A stretch of DNA of 64,000 nucleotides from Henckelia pumila (GCF_033568475.1 NC_133123.1:170965685-171029684); one strand, 5' to 3'; counted from the first letter of the stretch, positions 20,700-32,556 are shown. Notes: a model not told the origin generated them from the sequence alone. Made by a program: numbers and translations.

Positions 20700-22562
20700 T
20701 GTTGGAAAAACTGGCGAGTTCCCAGACCAATTACGATTGATACCCGGTGCAGCGGAAGTTTAAAAATTTTTCATGGAACGTTTCCATGGTATGGGTATCA
20801 ACCGTTCATTGATTGAATTACGTGTGTGTAAAATTCAAATAACAATTAAATAAATTTTACCTCAAATCTCGCAACGAGATTAATGGACACCAACAGAACA
20901 ATTCTGCTCTTGTTGTCTCTCCCTGGAACCGATGAACGCCTTCAATCAGGTCCACGAACAGAGGTTTAATCCCTCTGATAGATTGCACTAGAAAATCTAT
21001 CAGAAGTTTTCTGCGAAGAGAATACACGAATTTGATTCGTTATTCCTGACTGCAATTCAAAATCACAGACCGGAATTTCTCGGGCAGAGTGAAGGGGGGC
21101 GGCCGAAATATGTTTGAGAGAAAGGGTAGGGTTTTCGAAAATTGCTCTCAAAATAATGACCTGTTGTGTGTAATTTCTGTACTGAAATAACTTATTTATA
21201 ATGCAGGCCACTAACACCTTAGGGCCCATTAGTCATAAGCTGGGGCCCGACAAGCAAAGCCCACTCGTTCAGAAATTAATATAAAATTCATCGTGACTCC
21301 AATTGATGAAACGATTTCACCAATGTGCACAGAAACCATTTCTGCACGTTTTAAAGTCAAAATAAATTTTCCTGAATCCGAATTCAGTGGTTTCCAAAAA
21401 TGTCCATCCCTATGTCATTTTAGGAAATCCTACTCCCTTACTCTTATTTAAGAAGTCCAACTCCTTAGTTCATTAAATTTAACTCTTTAAATTTAACTAT
21501 CTCAACGGGGATTAAAACTCCATTACACTGTGTGACCCTCAATGGTTCAGGGATACAGCTAGCCGTGGGCTCACAACTCCTTGTGACTCGGAACAACACT
21601 TTCCGACTTGCCCAACGAATCATGGTAAAGCGCCTAGCAACATCGCCCCATGATTCCCTAGGTATCACTGATAGTGCCTACAAGAACCAGTAGATTTTGG
21701 TTAACGTACAGTACGGTCCCTTCATCCATATATCCCGATCGAATCAACAACCATTGGTATATCGAGAGTCGCTCAAGATTCGATAACTATGCAATGCATC
21801 TTGAAGATCAAATTAGTGACATCGCATGTGCTACTAAGAAACCATTTCTTAAATCACATCAAGTACTCTGGCCAGAGATTTGTCACACTAATATCTCCTC
21901 AGATCGCATAGGATATCCACACTCGCAAGTATGTGGTGAATCCTTGACAACAATGCATTGACTCCTATATGTGTCGTAACTATACCCAATCTCGACACCT
22001 GATGACCCCCATAGAGTCGGTAAACGAGTCAAAGCACAGCACTAGCATATAGAGTCTCCATGATGTTTCAAGTCGTAAGGACTAATGGTGTACAACCAAA
22101 ACCGCGGACTTTATCCACTCGATAAGTGATAACCACTTGGAAAGTCCGGATAGGGTAGTTCGACTATTCATCCTATGAATATCCATTTGCATGCTTCGAA
22201 CATCTCCATGTTCCCTACCAATGAAACGTGGTACTCCGCATCGCAAATGCTAGTCTCAAACTCGAGCGATCCTTATCCTTATTATCGGACGGCTCAATCG
22301 ACTAGGAACGGTTTTAGAATATACAGTGACTATAAGATGTATTTCATGATAGACATCTCCATGTTCTACCACATCTTACATACACTATAGTATATTCAAG
22401 GTCTTTATCAAAACAACAATAGTATATCACAATATAACAATATGAAGTAATATAAAGTCATTGCCATAAAAGTGTAAATAATATTAAACAAAAGATTGTT
22501 TATACAAAGAGTCAACAAAGCCCATAGCCACACAGTTGGCTCACTGGGCACCCACTCTTACA
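20700..22562 (-). repeat. 5' LTR of C1 (right copy on the plus strand)
   Basis: It is 1863 bp, the same length as the left LTR and almost identical to it. The TATA box reads TATAAATA on the minus strand within 21191-21203. This is the LTR that would drive transcription of the polyprotein. Confidence 0.95.
21191..21203 (-). promoter_or_regulatory. TATA box of the C1 5' LTR
   Basis: On the minus strand it reads CATTATAAATAAG. The same TATAAATA core recurs in the solo LTR (27370-27377) and the C2 5' LTR (50865-50872), which supports a conserved promoter. Confidence 0.65.
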
Positions 22563-23779
22563 ATGACTTGCTAAGGCATTGTCCTAATCATAATTTTGCG
22601 GATTGGGAAGAAATTGAGTTATTTTATAATGAGTTGAATACGCCTACCCGGATTTCAGTGGACTATTCTGCTAGAGGTACATTATTTTCTAAGGACCCTA
22701 TTCAGGCTCATGAGATGCTAGAACAGATGACTATTAATAGTTTTCAATGGTTGTCTGAACGAATGGGAGTCAAGAAGTCTGTTGGAGTGTATGCAGTTGA
22801 TCCTATCACATCTATCTCTGCTCAACTGTCTGCTTTAACTAAACAAATGGCCGAATTGAATAAGATGAGTGTAGCAGATCGATCAGGTGTGTCGGTTGTC
22901 ATCTAAGAATCTCATCCACCCGAGGAAGCTCAGTACATCAATCCCAAAGGCTATGGAGGTTATCGAGTTAACCCTGTTCCAAATACTTATCACCCTAGCT
23001 TACGTAACCATGAAAATTTTTCTTATTCCAACAATAAAAATGTGTTGAATCCTCGTCCGGGATTCAATAAAAACAAGGGTGAGGGGAATCCGTCATTAGA
23101 AGATTTGGTATCTAATATTTTTGCTGAATCTGGCAATCGGATGTCGAGAACTGAGACTCTACTTGACAACATGAAGACACGCATGTGTATTTTGGGTGCC
23201 ATGTTGAAATCCATGGAAACTCGGATTGGGTAATTAGCTAATGCTTTGAAGGATCAGAATAGAGGCCAATTTCCTAATAATACAGAGGTGAACCCGAAAG
23301 AGCAATGCAAGGCTATAGAATTGAGGATCGGAAAGAAAATAGGGGCTGAAGGAAGAGAAGAAGAGCGTGAAAAATCTGAGGAATCGGAAGACTCGGTGGT
23401 TGAAGAGATAATTGTTGAGGAGAAAAATAATGAACTTGAATTGAAACTGATGTACAAGCCACAGCTTTCGTACCCCCAAAGATTTAAGAAGAAGGCGTTG
23501 GATGAGCAGTTCTCCAAGTTTATAGACATCTTCAAGAAGATACATATCAACATTCCTTTCGTAGATGCTTTGGAACAAATGCCAAATTATGCCAAGTTTA
23601 TAAAGGATGTGATGTCCAAGAAAATAAGGCTACAAGAAAATGAGGTGGTAAATTTAACTGAAGAGTGCAGCACTATTCTACAGAAGAAATTTCCACAAAA
23701 TCTTAAGGATCCAGAGAGTTTTAATATCCCTTGTTATATTGGTTGTGCTCATTTAAAAAGAGCTTTATGTGATTTATGA
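22563..23779 (+). pseudogene. gag: Gag of element A, part 2
   Basis: After C1 and its TSD the Athila Gag resumes (DLLRHCPNHNFADWEEIELF) and continues through TRISVDYSARGTLFSKDP and a long charged linker to SYPQRFKKKALDEQFSKF and PESFNIPCYIG. In-frame stops occur at about 22904 and 23231. The second half (23246-23779) is open and ends at CDL followed by TGA, which falls at the protease active site (see next entry). Confidence 0.85.
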
Positions 23780-24410
23780 GCAAGTATAAATTTAATTTCT
23801 TTTTCTATTTACAGGGCTTTGGAGCTTGGTGAAGTAAAAGCGACCACCATCACGTTGCAGCTAGATGATAGGAGTATCACATATCCACGGGGAATTGTAG
23901 AAGATGTTTTGGTGAAGGTAGATAATTTTATATTTCTATCAGATTTTGTTATATTAGATATGGATGAGGATGAGGAAGCTCCTTAGATTTTTGGAAGGCC
24001 CTTTTTGGCTACTGCAAGAGCATTAATTGATGTCCACAAGGGAGAACTCACTCTTCGAGTTCGTGGCAAAGCTGTAATATTCAACATCTATCATGCCATG
24101 AGAGGACCAAGCGGGGTATGCACTTGTAAAAGCATTGAAGTGATTGATTCTTATACTCCTTTTACATGTGCAGAAATTAATGATCCATTAGAGAGATGTT
24201 TGGTTGGAGACAAGGATGCTGAGAAAGAAGAGGACGTTGAGCTTTGTAAACAAGAAGCGTTTCTTGATGGTGCTCCAATGGAAAAGGTATTGAATCTTGA
24301 GAAAGAAGAGGAGTGGAAAATAGTGTGAAAGAGGAAACTCATGATCTTAAGGAGTTACCAGCACATTTATTCTATGCATTCCTAGGTGAAAATTTGACTT
24401 GTTCAGTAAT
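23773..24410 (+). pseudogene. pol: Protease region and RT linker of element A
   Basis: The active-site phrase of Athila protease (CDLGAS) reads C-D-L-stop-A-S here: the glycine codon has become TGA at 23779-23781. Downstream parts are recognisable (SITYPRGIVEDVLVKV, IFGRPFLATARALIDV), with another stop near 23984. The linker LPAHLFYAFLGENLTC ends around 24410, where element B is inserted; the continuation toward RT is at about 39946. Confidence 0.8.
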
Positions 24411-25708
24411 TATTTCTTCTCATCTTACTGACATTACTCATTTTTACGTGTTTTTTATTGCATGGTTGCGTGTTTTTTGCATTCGTTTTGCATCACTTTT
24501 GTGTGTGTTGAAGTTATTTTATTTTCATTTAGTATTTCCATTGTGTTTTGTTCACTTTTCTTGATTTGTGATGGATTTGTCAGGAAAACGAGGAAATGTA
24601 GAATTAGGCAGTAAAGGGGTGCGCTCGGGCCGTCACTTTCCCAGAGCGCGTCCTCGAGAAAAAAAACAAGTAGAGGCAGTGCACCCCAGCGCCCGAGCCG
24701 TCAATTCTTACCGCTCGGGCAGTCTTGCAATTTTGGAAATTTTATTTTGCGGGTGTTTTACATGGAAAGGACTCTTGGGCACTATAAATAGAAAAAATTC
24801 TAACGTTTTGAGGGTTCGACTCTGAGAAGATAGAGGAGGAGCGGCTGCTAGAGATTGGAGGAGTTCTTCATCTCGTTTTGAGTTTTTCTTCTTCAAAACT
24901 TTAAGATTTTTATGTTGAAAAACTTTGTTAGATTAATTTTTATTATGAATTTCAGTAGATAAACTTTATTTTGTTGGAATTTAGGAGATCCTACCCCAAA
25001 AACACTTTTGAGTGATTGAATATTTTGGGCGAATTAAGTTTACTTTATACTATTATTTGATTTTGTCATAGTTTTATTATTCTATGTTGAGGAGTAGCTA
25101 ACTTTAGCCTAGTTTCGTATGTTGTGAATTTTATCGAGAGGTGAATTCATAATGAGGATGAGTGACATGATCCATAGAATTAAAATATGCATAAAAATAT
25201 GATATTTAGTACACGTTGATAACCATATACCACCAAGTTGAAAGTTAAGGGAATTCAAAAAAGAACAAGGCAATCGGTGATGATAAATAATCGGAGAGAT
25301 TTGATTATTTCATTAGCTTGAATTAGATTGAAGAGAGTGTCAATATATCAGGAGTTCCTGTCAAAAATATGTGTATAAAAGTGAAATTCAATTGTCCAGT
25401 TCAATTAGGGGTAGGTGAACCGACATTCCAACAAATTTCTTCATTATTTATCATTCTTAAAAATCTTTTTCTCTTTTAATTTAAGTGATTTAAATTAATT
25501 TTGTTAGTTTATAATTCAAGTCATAATTATTCTCAAAATTTCGTTACTTTGGATAGAGAATAAAATAAATGAATTATTGTTGAATTAGTCCCTGAGGACG
25601 ATACTCGTACTCAGTACATTTTACTATAACTTGATTCGTGCACTTGCGATTTCGAGGGGAATTGAGGAATATTTATATTTATTTTAAGTGTTAGTAATTG
25701 TTCGATCA
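24411..25708 (+). repeat. 5' LTR of element B (left boundary uncertain)
   Basis: The right end TTCGATCA at 25708 is fixed by the primer site that follows. The left end is placed where the A protein text stops, and no TG start can be proved because no second LTR copy exists. A TATA box (TATAAATA, 24783-24790) and three GC-rich CGCTCGGGCCGTC-like motifs (24620-24725) lie inside. An 83-codon ORF at 24313-24564 crosses the junction and is not a gene. Confidence 0.6.
24783..24790 (+). promoter_or_regulatory. TATA box of the B LTR
   Basis: TATAAATA follows the GC-rich motif cluster, the same order as in the X and A LTRs. Confidence 0.55.
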
Positions 25709-25714
25709 TTTTTT

Positions 25715-25732
25715 TGGCGCCGTTTCCGGGGA
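25715..25732 (+). other. Primer-binding site of element B (tRNA-Asp type)
   Basis: TGGCGCCGTTTCCGGGGA differs by one base (T for G) from the Athila/Tat tRNA-Asp site. It follows the LTR end by six bases. Confidence 0.85.
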
Positions 25733-25825
25733 CTATTAATTACTTTAAGTTATTTTATTTAAATTTCTCTGTACCAATTTTAATAACTATTTTCATTTGT
25801 GAACTGCAGAATACTCTTGCAGTGC

Positions 25826-26004
25826 ATGCAACATTCATTTGATTCAGAACTCGTACCTCTTGATCCTAAAATCCAAAGAACCTTTCGTAGGAGAAGAAGG
25901 CAACAGAGAGAAGAAATGGCAGACGATGAACGACGAAGGTTGAATGATGGAGATGCTGAAAATAATGCACGATCTGTTTACAGATTCATGATGGATAGCG
26001 CCTT
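25826..26004 (+). pseudogene. gag: Gag of element B, part 1 (cut by a copia solo LTR)
   Basis: The frame from 25826 reads as an Athila Gag N-terminus (SELVPLDPKIQRTFRRRR, then MADDERRRLND from 25916). It is interrupted at 26004 by the copia solo LTR; the last codons of the open frame (past 26005) are LTR sequence. Gag continues at 27858. Confidence 0.75.
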
Positions 26005-27862
26005 TGAAAGAGTGGGTGCCCGGTGAGCCAACTTGTGGCTAAGGGCTTTTATGACTCTATGTATAAACAATCTTTTGTTTAATATAATTTATACTTTTAT
26101 AATGACATTTCTTTATATTTTATCATGTTATTATGTTGTGACATACTATAAGATGTTTAGATGAAGACCTTGAATATACTATAGTGTATGTAAGATGTGG
26201 TAGCACATGGGGATGGCTATCATGAAACACATCTTATAGTCACTGTATATTCTAAATAGTTCCTACTCGATTGAGCCGTCCGTTAATAAGGATAAGGATC
26301 GCTCAAGATTGAGACTACCATTTGCGATGCCGAGTACCACGTTTCATTGGTATGTAACATAGAGATGTTCAAAGCATGCAAATGGATATTCATATGATGA
26401 ATGATCGAATTACCCTATCCGGACTTTCCAAGTGGTTAACACTTATCGAGTGGATAAAGTCCGAGGTTTTGGTTGTACACCATTAGTCCTTACTACTTGA
26501 AACATCATTGAGACTCTATATGCTAGTATTGTACTTTGACTCGTTTACCGACTCCATTGGGGTCATCAGGTGTCGGGATTGGGTACAGTTACGACACATA
26601 TAGGAGTCGATGCTTTGTTGTCAAGGATTCACCACATACTTGCGAGTGTGGATATCCTATGCAATCTGAGGAGATATTAGTGTGACGAATCTGTGGCCAG
26701 AGTACATGATGTGTTTTAGGTTACTTGGTTTCCTAGTAGCACATGAGATGTCACTATTTGATCTTCAAGATGTATTGCATAGTTATCAAATCTAGAACGA
26801 CTCTCGATTTACCAATGGTTGTTGATTCGATCGGGATATATGGATGAAGGGACCGTACTATACGCTAACCAAAATTTATTGGTTTTTGTAGGCACTATCA
26901 GTGATACCTAGGGAATCATGGGGCGATGTTGCTAGGTGCTCTTACCATGATTCGATGGGCAAGTCGGAAATTGTTGTTCCGAGTCACAAGGAGTTGTGAG
27001 CTCACGGCTAGCTGTATCCCTGAACCATTGAGGGTCACAAAAGTAATGGATTTTTAATCCCCGTTGAGATAATTAAATTTAAAGAGTTAAATTTAGTGAA
27101 TAAAGAAGTAGGACTTCTTATTTAAGAGTAGAGGGAGTAAGATTTCCTAAAATGACATAGTGATGGACATTTTTGGAAATCACTGAATTCGGATTCAGAA
27201 AATTTATCTTGACTTTAAAAGATGCAGAAATGGTTTCTGTGCACATTGGTGAAATTGGTTTATCAATATGAGTCACGATGAATTTTATATTAATTTCTGA
27301 ACATGGGGGATTTTCTTTTTCAGGCTTGAACTTATGACTAATGGGCCCTAAGCTGTTAGCGGCCCACATTATAAATAAGTTATTGCAGTGCAGAAATTAC
27401 ACAACACAAGGCATAAAATTCAAAAACCCTAGTTTTTCTCTCTAGGTGTGGCCGCCCCCTCTCCTCTCTCTGTTTGAAAAATCCAGCCTGTGAATTTTGA
27501 ATTTGCAATCTGGTTTAACGGATCAAATCTGTTCTATCTCATCGTAGAAACTTCTGATAGACTTTCTAGTGCAGTCTGTCAAAGGGATTAAACTTCTGTT
27601 CATGGACCTGATTGAAGAAACGTTCGTTCATCAGTTCCTGGGATATACAACAAGAGCAGTTTAATCTGTTGGTGTCCATAATCTCGTTTCGAGATTTTAA
27701 GGTAAAATTTACATTGTTTAAATTTTATGTTATCAATTTTAATCGTAGGAATTTGATACCCATATGGAATCGTTCCATATAACATAAATTTTAAAACTTC
27801 CGCTGCACCGGGTATCATTTTTTTTTCTTCGATCTGGAGAACGACCATGTTCCAACAGCCTT
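26000..27862 (+). mobile_element. Copia solo LTR with TSD GCCTT
   Basis: The LTR proper is 26005-27857 (1853 bp), starting TGAAAGAGTGGGTGCCCGG and ending GTTCCAACA. GCCTT flanks it at 26000-26004 and 27858-27862. It belongs to the same family as C1 and C2 and lies in plus orientation. There is no internal sequence, so it formed by recombination between the two LTRs of a full element. A TATAAATA box is at 27370-27377. It splits the gag of B. Confidence 0.95.
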
Positions 27863-29316
27863 GTCATCCATTGAGGATTCCAGGCCAAGCATAATCAGGC
27901 CAACAACAGCAGCAAACCATTTTGAGATAAAGTAGGCTATCATTCAAATGATTCAAAACTCAGTCCAATTTGGTGGGACAACAATTGACGACCCGAATGC
28001 TCATATTGCAAATTTCCTGGAAATTTGTGATACCTTCAAGCAACAAGGAGTTTCTGATGATGCTATTCATTTAAGCTTGTTCCCTTTTTCGCTAAGAGAT
28101 AAAGCTAAAGAATGGCTAACAAATTTACATGCAGGTTCAATTACTACATGGGATGATCTGGAAAAAGATTTCCTCACCAAATACTTCCCTCCATCCAAGT
28201 CGATGAAGTTGAGAACAAATATCATAACATTTTCTCAATGCAAACAAGAATCACTCTATGAGGCTTGGGAATGCTATAAGGTTGTGTTGAGGAGATGCCC
28301 ACACCACAAATTACCCGACTGTCTTGTGGTACAAATTTTTTACTATGGCCTTCCTCATGCTAATCACACTATGTTAGATGCAGCTGCAGCTGACATTTTG
28401 TTACGAAAATCACCAGAGGATGGTTGTGAGTTGATTTAAGAGAAGGCATCTAGCAGTTATCACCCTCAATTTGAGAGGAATGCAATGCGGAAATATACAG
28501 GAATTCATCACATAGATGCGTTTACTTCAGTGACAGCTCAGCTTGAGGTAATGAATAAAATGATTGAAGAGCTATGTTTGGGGAATTCTGCAATGCGCAT
28601 TCAAGAAGTGTGCTGCAAAAAATGTGGTGTTGAACATTTTACTAAATACTGTCAGACTGGGAATCCATTCTATCAACTGGAGGGAGTTATAATAAACTTG
28701 AAAAAGTTTATATCATCCATTGAGACAAAAATGCAGAATCAGGATGCTTTGATTAAGAATTTGGAGAATTAGATAGGGCAGTTAGCTAAAGAAATGTCTA
28801 GTAGAGATCTTGGTACCTTACTAAGTGACACGAAAAAGAACCATAAAGTGCCGGTGAAGGCCATCGAATTAAGAAGTGGGAAGAAAATAGAAACTGAGAG
28901 ACAAGAGCGTAAAGAGACAGAAGTCATTGTTGTACCGGAGAAAACAGCATGTAAGTCCTCTAATTCTACACCACCACCCACATCAGAATCAAATTTTGTT
29001 ATTCCGCCACCTTTTTCTGCAGCTCTCAATAAGGCCAATCCTTAGTTTGACAAATTCCTATAAATATTCAAGAAATTGAATATCAACATTCCATTTTCCG
29101 ATGCATTGATGCAAATGCCCAGCTATGCCAAGTTCTTGAAATAGATTCTCTCCAACAAGAGAAAATTAAAAGAGCATGCATTGGTCAGTTTGACAGAAAG
29201 TTGCTCAGCACTGGTTCCGAACAAGACCCCACCAAAGCAAAAAGATCCAGAGAGTTTTTCTATTCCTTGCATGATTAGTAATATTCATTTTCAAAAAGAT
29301 TTATGTGATTTATGTG
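27863..29316 (+). pseudogene. gag: Gag of element B, part 2
   Basis: Athila Gag resumes with MIQNSVQFGGTTIDDPNA, LSLFPFSLRDKAKEWL and ITTWDDLEKDFLTKYFPP. A short Cys motif CCKKCGVEHFTKYC is near 28611. Stops stand at about 28437, 28770, 29043, 29058 and 29141. The frame runs up to the protease active site, where the MULE is inserted. Confidence 0.8.
29307..29316. repeat. Target site duplication of the MULE, left copy (GATTTATGTG)
   Basis: GATTTATGTG is repeated exactly at 36309-36318. A duplication of 9-11 bp is typical of Mutator-like elements. The left copy is itself preceded by GATTTATGT as part of the Gag text. Confidence 0.9.
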
Positions 29317-29519
29317 GGGTTTTTATTAAATTTACGGTAAAAAAAATTTGATTTCAAAAATAACGTGAAATAAGGAAAATTACACGAATACCGTAAAACT
29401 CTGTCAGTGATAGCGGACGCTCGAATATATTTATTCGAGCACCCGCTTTATGTGAGGAGGAGTAGCCACATGGCAGCGTCCGCTGCATATGACAGCGGAC
29501 GCTGCCATGTGGGCAGCGC
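29317..29519 (+). repeat. Left terminal inverted repeat of the MULE
   Basis: The outer 26 bp match the right end in inverted orientation with one mismatch. Further in, both ends share a GTAAAA(A/T)TCTGTCAG phrase and hairpins made of AGCGGACGCT and its complement. The subterminal block at about 29466-29510 is a near-perfect palindrome of CCACATGGCAGCGTCCGCTG and its inverse. Confidence 0.85.
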
Positions 29520-29530
29520 CTCCCACCCCC

Positions 29531-29647
29531 GATTTTAGCCGCCGTCCCCACCAGTTTTGGCAGCACATATAATGGAGGGTTGTGGCCCAATTTTAGACGC
29601 CGTCCCCCACCAATCTTGGCAGCACGCATAATGGAGGGTTGTGAGCC
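29531..29647 (+). repeat. Two tandem copies of a 58-59 bp unit inside the MULE
   Basis: Copy 1 (29531-29588) and copy 2 (29589-29647) share the order TTTTAG(C/A)CGCCGTCCCC, TTGGCAGCAC and ATAATGGAGGGTTGTG. The stretch from 29650 to 30450 is AT-rich and holds no gene that I can support; part of it is likely the PMD promoter and leader. Confidence 0.75.
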
Positions 29648-30452
29648 AAATTTTGTGTACAATAATTTTGTTAAATAGATGTATTCGTTCTTCACAATTC
29701 ATATGTTTTTCTTTTCCAACAATTCACATGCATTCAGGGGTGGTTTTGCTTTCTTCTGTCCTCGTCTGGAAATTCAATTTATTGAAGCAGTGGTGGTTTT
29801 GCTTTACGTTTCAAAATTAATTTTCGTATTTTGAGAATTAATTTTCTTATTTTGAGTTGAGAAAATTCATTGAAGCATTATGTTATTTGCAAATTTAATT
29901 CAGAAATAAGTGTTATATTTCAAAATTAATTTTCGTATTTTTAGTTGAGAAAATTCATTGAAGCATTAGGTTATTTTTCATTTGAAATCGGCCATAAGAT
30001 TTGGTTTTAGTTGATTGAATGAATTAAAAAAAGAAAAAAAAATCGTTCAATTATGGGATCGTGATGAATAATATTTGCTATAAATTAATTTCTTTAACTG
30101 TGTTTCGAAATTATAATGATAAAGACAAATAATATAATAGCAACTCCACACAAGATTTCCATCCGTGGTTTTGCATGCAAGACTTTAACTTGTTTTTTTT
30201 TAATTTTTAATTTTTTTATTTTGTTTTAATTGTTATAAAATAATAATTAATTGATAAATATTTTAATTTGTGTAGATAATTATGTATATTTATTTATTTA
30301 ATTTGAATAATTAAATATTTAAATACGCAATTTAGTTATAATTAGATGTCTAATTTTTTATTCTATTTTTAATGTTTAGTCATTTATAGATTTTAATTTA
30401 ATAATATGTGTTTATTGGTTTGCATAATATAATTGTCAGTAATTTTGTCAGG

Positions 30453-32556
30453 ATGTCAACAAATCGAGGGCCAGTAGATCCCATTGTGCTATATTTACAA
30501 GCAACACATATTTTGTCAATAGTTTCTACAAAAACAGTTGATGACATAGTTCGAGCCAAACGATCAGATAATTTGATTTGGAATTTATTTAATGTGAATG
30601 GCTTGCACAGTCGTGTGATTGCATATTTAAATTACATGGGGATTTATGGTGTTTTGCTATGTGGGTCTTGGATTTATGATAATCATTTGATTACTGCTCT
30701 GGTTGAACGATGGCGACGTGAAACACACACGTTCCATTTTAGATGTGGTGAAGCAACCATTACTTTACAGGATATTTCCATTATTTGGGGTCTGTCTATT
30801 GATGGTGAGCCTGTAACTGGTATAGATGTTTCACACAATGTTGAAGAGTGGCAACATATATGTTTGGATTTGTTGGGATTTACGCCACTGACATCGCATT
30901 TCAAAGGTGGTCACTTATCGATGACCGCTTTATATGAGCATTGCACGGCTGCACTTGTCGATGATAATAGTCCAAAGATAGATGTCGTAAAATATACCCG
31001 TTGTATAGCATTAATGATTATCGGAGGAATCATGCTTCAAGATTATCAAGGAGGATCTGTTAGACTGATTTTTTTGCAACTACTATGGGATATTGATCGC
31101 ATCAGATCTTATAGTTGGGGAAGTGCAGTTTTGGCGTTTTTATATCGTGAGTTATGTAATGCCACACGTACAGGAAAAGCTATAATATCTGGGCCTCTAT
31201 TTATCCTACAGGTATAAAATTTTTTGTTAATCTATTATCACATTATAATAATTTTCTAATTTTATTTATTATTAATGACAGATATGGGCATGGAGCCGGA
31301 TTAAATTTGTTAACCTTGATCTGAAAGGCTTATCTCTTACCGTGCCTCAAAATGCAGGCGATGAGAATATTCCATTTGCTCCTTATGGTGCAAGGTAATA
31401 TTTAAAAATTATTATCATTGTATAAATTACAACTTCATTTTCTCATAATTTTAAAAATATTTTTTTTTTATTATAGGTGGTTAAATGTGTACAGTTACAC
31501 TCATTCACCAACACACTCTGTTAGAATTATAAGAGATTGCTTTGATCGTATGACTAATGATGAGGTGTGTTATTGGTCTATTGAAACTTTACAACAATTA
31601 AATAAATTTATATTTATTAATTAAAATTGATATTTTTATTATGCAGTTTAACTGGATAGTTTATAAAAAAAAAAGATCCAGATGTTAAAGTGATCATTGA
31701 TGCATACGATAATAGAATATGGCGATGTGTTTGTCCTCTTATTTGTTTTGAAATTGTGGAGATGCATCGTCCAAACCGGGTGCTGAGGCAATTCAAAATA
31801 CGCCAGTCTATTCCAAGGCCTTCATTTGACAACGATGACCTACACAACATCAGTAGAATCGGTCATCGTAACACAAATTGGAGGGAACATCATAAAAATG
31901 TTATTATTATTTGGAATAGCAAATTGAATCATGTTGCCCGAGGCGATCGACATGGAAGGAGATCTAAGCAGACTGATGATGATTATTTTCCATGGTTTGA
32001 GCGCATTACTGTACTCATTATATCGCCTACAGTAACTGGACTTGGTTTCCGGCCATATCCCCACGATTTATATGTTGGCGAACAAAATAATATTCCACAA
32101 AATTTTAGTGTGCCATCTCCTGATTTGCATTAGTCATCATTGGGGTTTGTTCCTCCTCGGCCATCTGGTGGATTTGAAAATGCCGGACCATCTGGTGGGT
32201 TGTGCGCAGTTGGACCATCTGGTGGGTTGTACACTCCGGGGCCATCAGGTGGATTTGAAAATACTGGACCATCTGGTGGATTGTATACTGCAGAACCATC
32301 TGGTGGATTGTACAATACCGGACCATCCAGTGGGATGTACAGGGCAGGACCATCTGGTTCATATGTTGATGCTGGTTATCAGACTCCATTTTGGGAAAAT
32401 ATTCAAAGTTTTAGAGATCTTCTTAATGCTAACTGGCAGCAACCTGTTCAACGTAATACTCTGGCTCCCGAGAGAAATGTTGTTTCACCTGTAATATTTC
32501 CTGGTTATTCAGATGAGCAACAGAGAGGAGTGAAGAAATTGTCGATGTTCCCGTAG
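30453..32556 (+). pseudogene. Plant mobile domain (PMD) protein gene inside the MULE
   Basis: I place the start at ATG 30453 (MSTNRGPVDPIVLYL). Exons: 30453-31211, 31282-31394, 31477-31564, 31647-32556, with three short GT-AG introns (70, 82 and 82 bp) that keep the frame. The product matches the aminotransferase-like plant mobile domain family: LIWNLFNVNGLHSRVIAYLN, then RWRRETHTFHFRCGEATITL with QDISIIWGL after it, a middle segment ending in an RLIFLQLLWDIDRIRSYSWG phrase, then PYGARRWLNVY and RPNRVLRQF. The C-terminus is a Gly/Pro/Ser repeat tail. Host PMD proteins (MAIN/MAIL type) act in the nucleus in transposon silencing and genome stability. Two defects: a ten-A run (31665-31674) that shifts the frame, which could be a sequencing error, and a TAG at 32131-32133. 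Role in this element is unknown. Confidence 0.8.
32146..32365 (+). repeat. GPSGG-type tandem repeat in the PMD tail
   Basis: About eight units of roughly 27-30 bp encode variants of (G/R/E)PSGGLYTAG or PSGGFENTG. The repeat begins just after the TAG stop at 32131-32133, so it would be translated only by read-through or in intact relatives. ORFs on the minus strand over this block (PPDG repeats) are shadows. Confidence 0.85.

Larger units (their letters stand above)
12902..22562 (-). mobile_element. C1: complete, apparently intact Ty1/copia retrotransposon
   Basis: C1 is 9661 bp and runs on the minus strand. It has two 1863-bp LTRs, a tRNA-Met primer site, a polypurine tract, a 5-bp TSD (ATGAC), a leader of almost 2 kb and one uninterrupted polyprotein. 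The only LTR difference I noticed is T at 13920 versus C at 21718. It splits the gag of element A. At a substitution rate of 1.3e-8 per site per year (a rate used for rice, assumed here) one difference means roughly 20,000 years. This is the only element in the window that looks able to move by itself. Confidence 0.95.

Noticed and set aside
25001..25700. Possible host gene or promoter between A and B
   Set aside because: The stretch ends in an LTR edge and a tRNA-Asp primer site, so it is the B LTR.
32105..32389. Minus-strand ORFs with PPDG and MVR..HQ repeats
   Set aside because: They are antisense readings of the PMD repeat tail, without supporting motifs.
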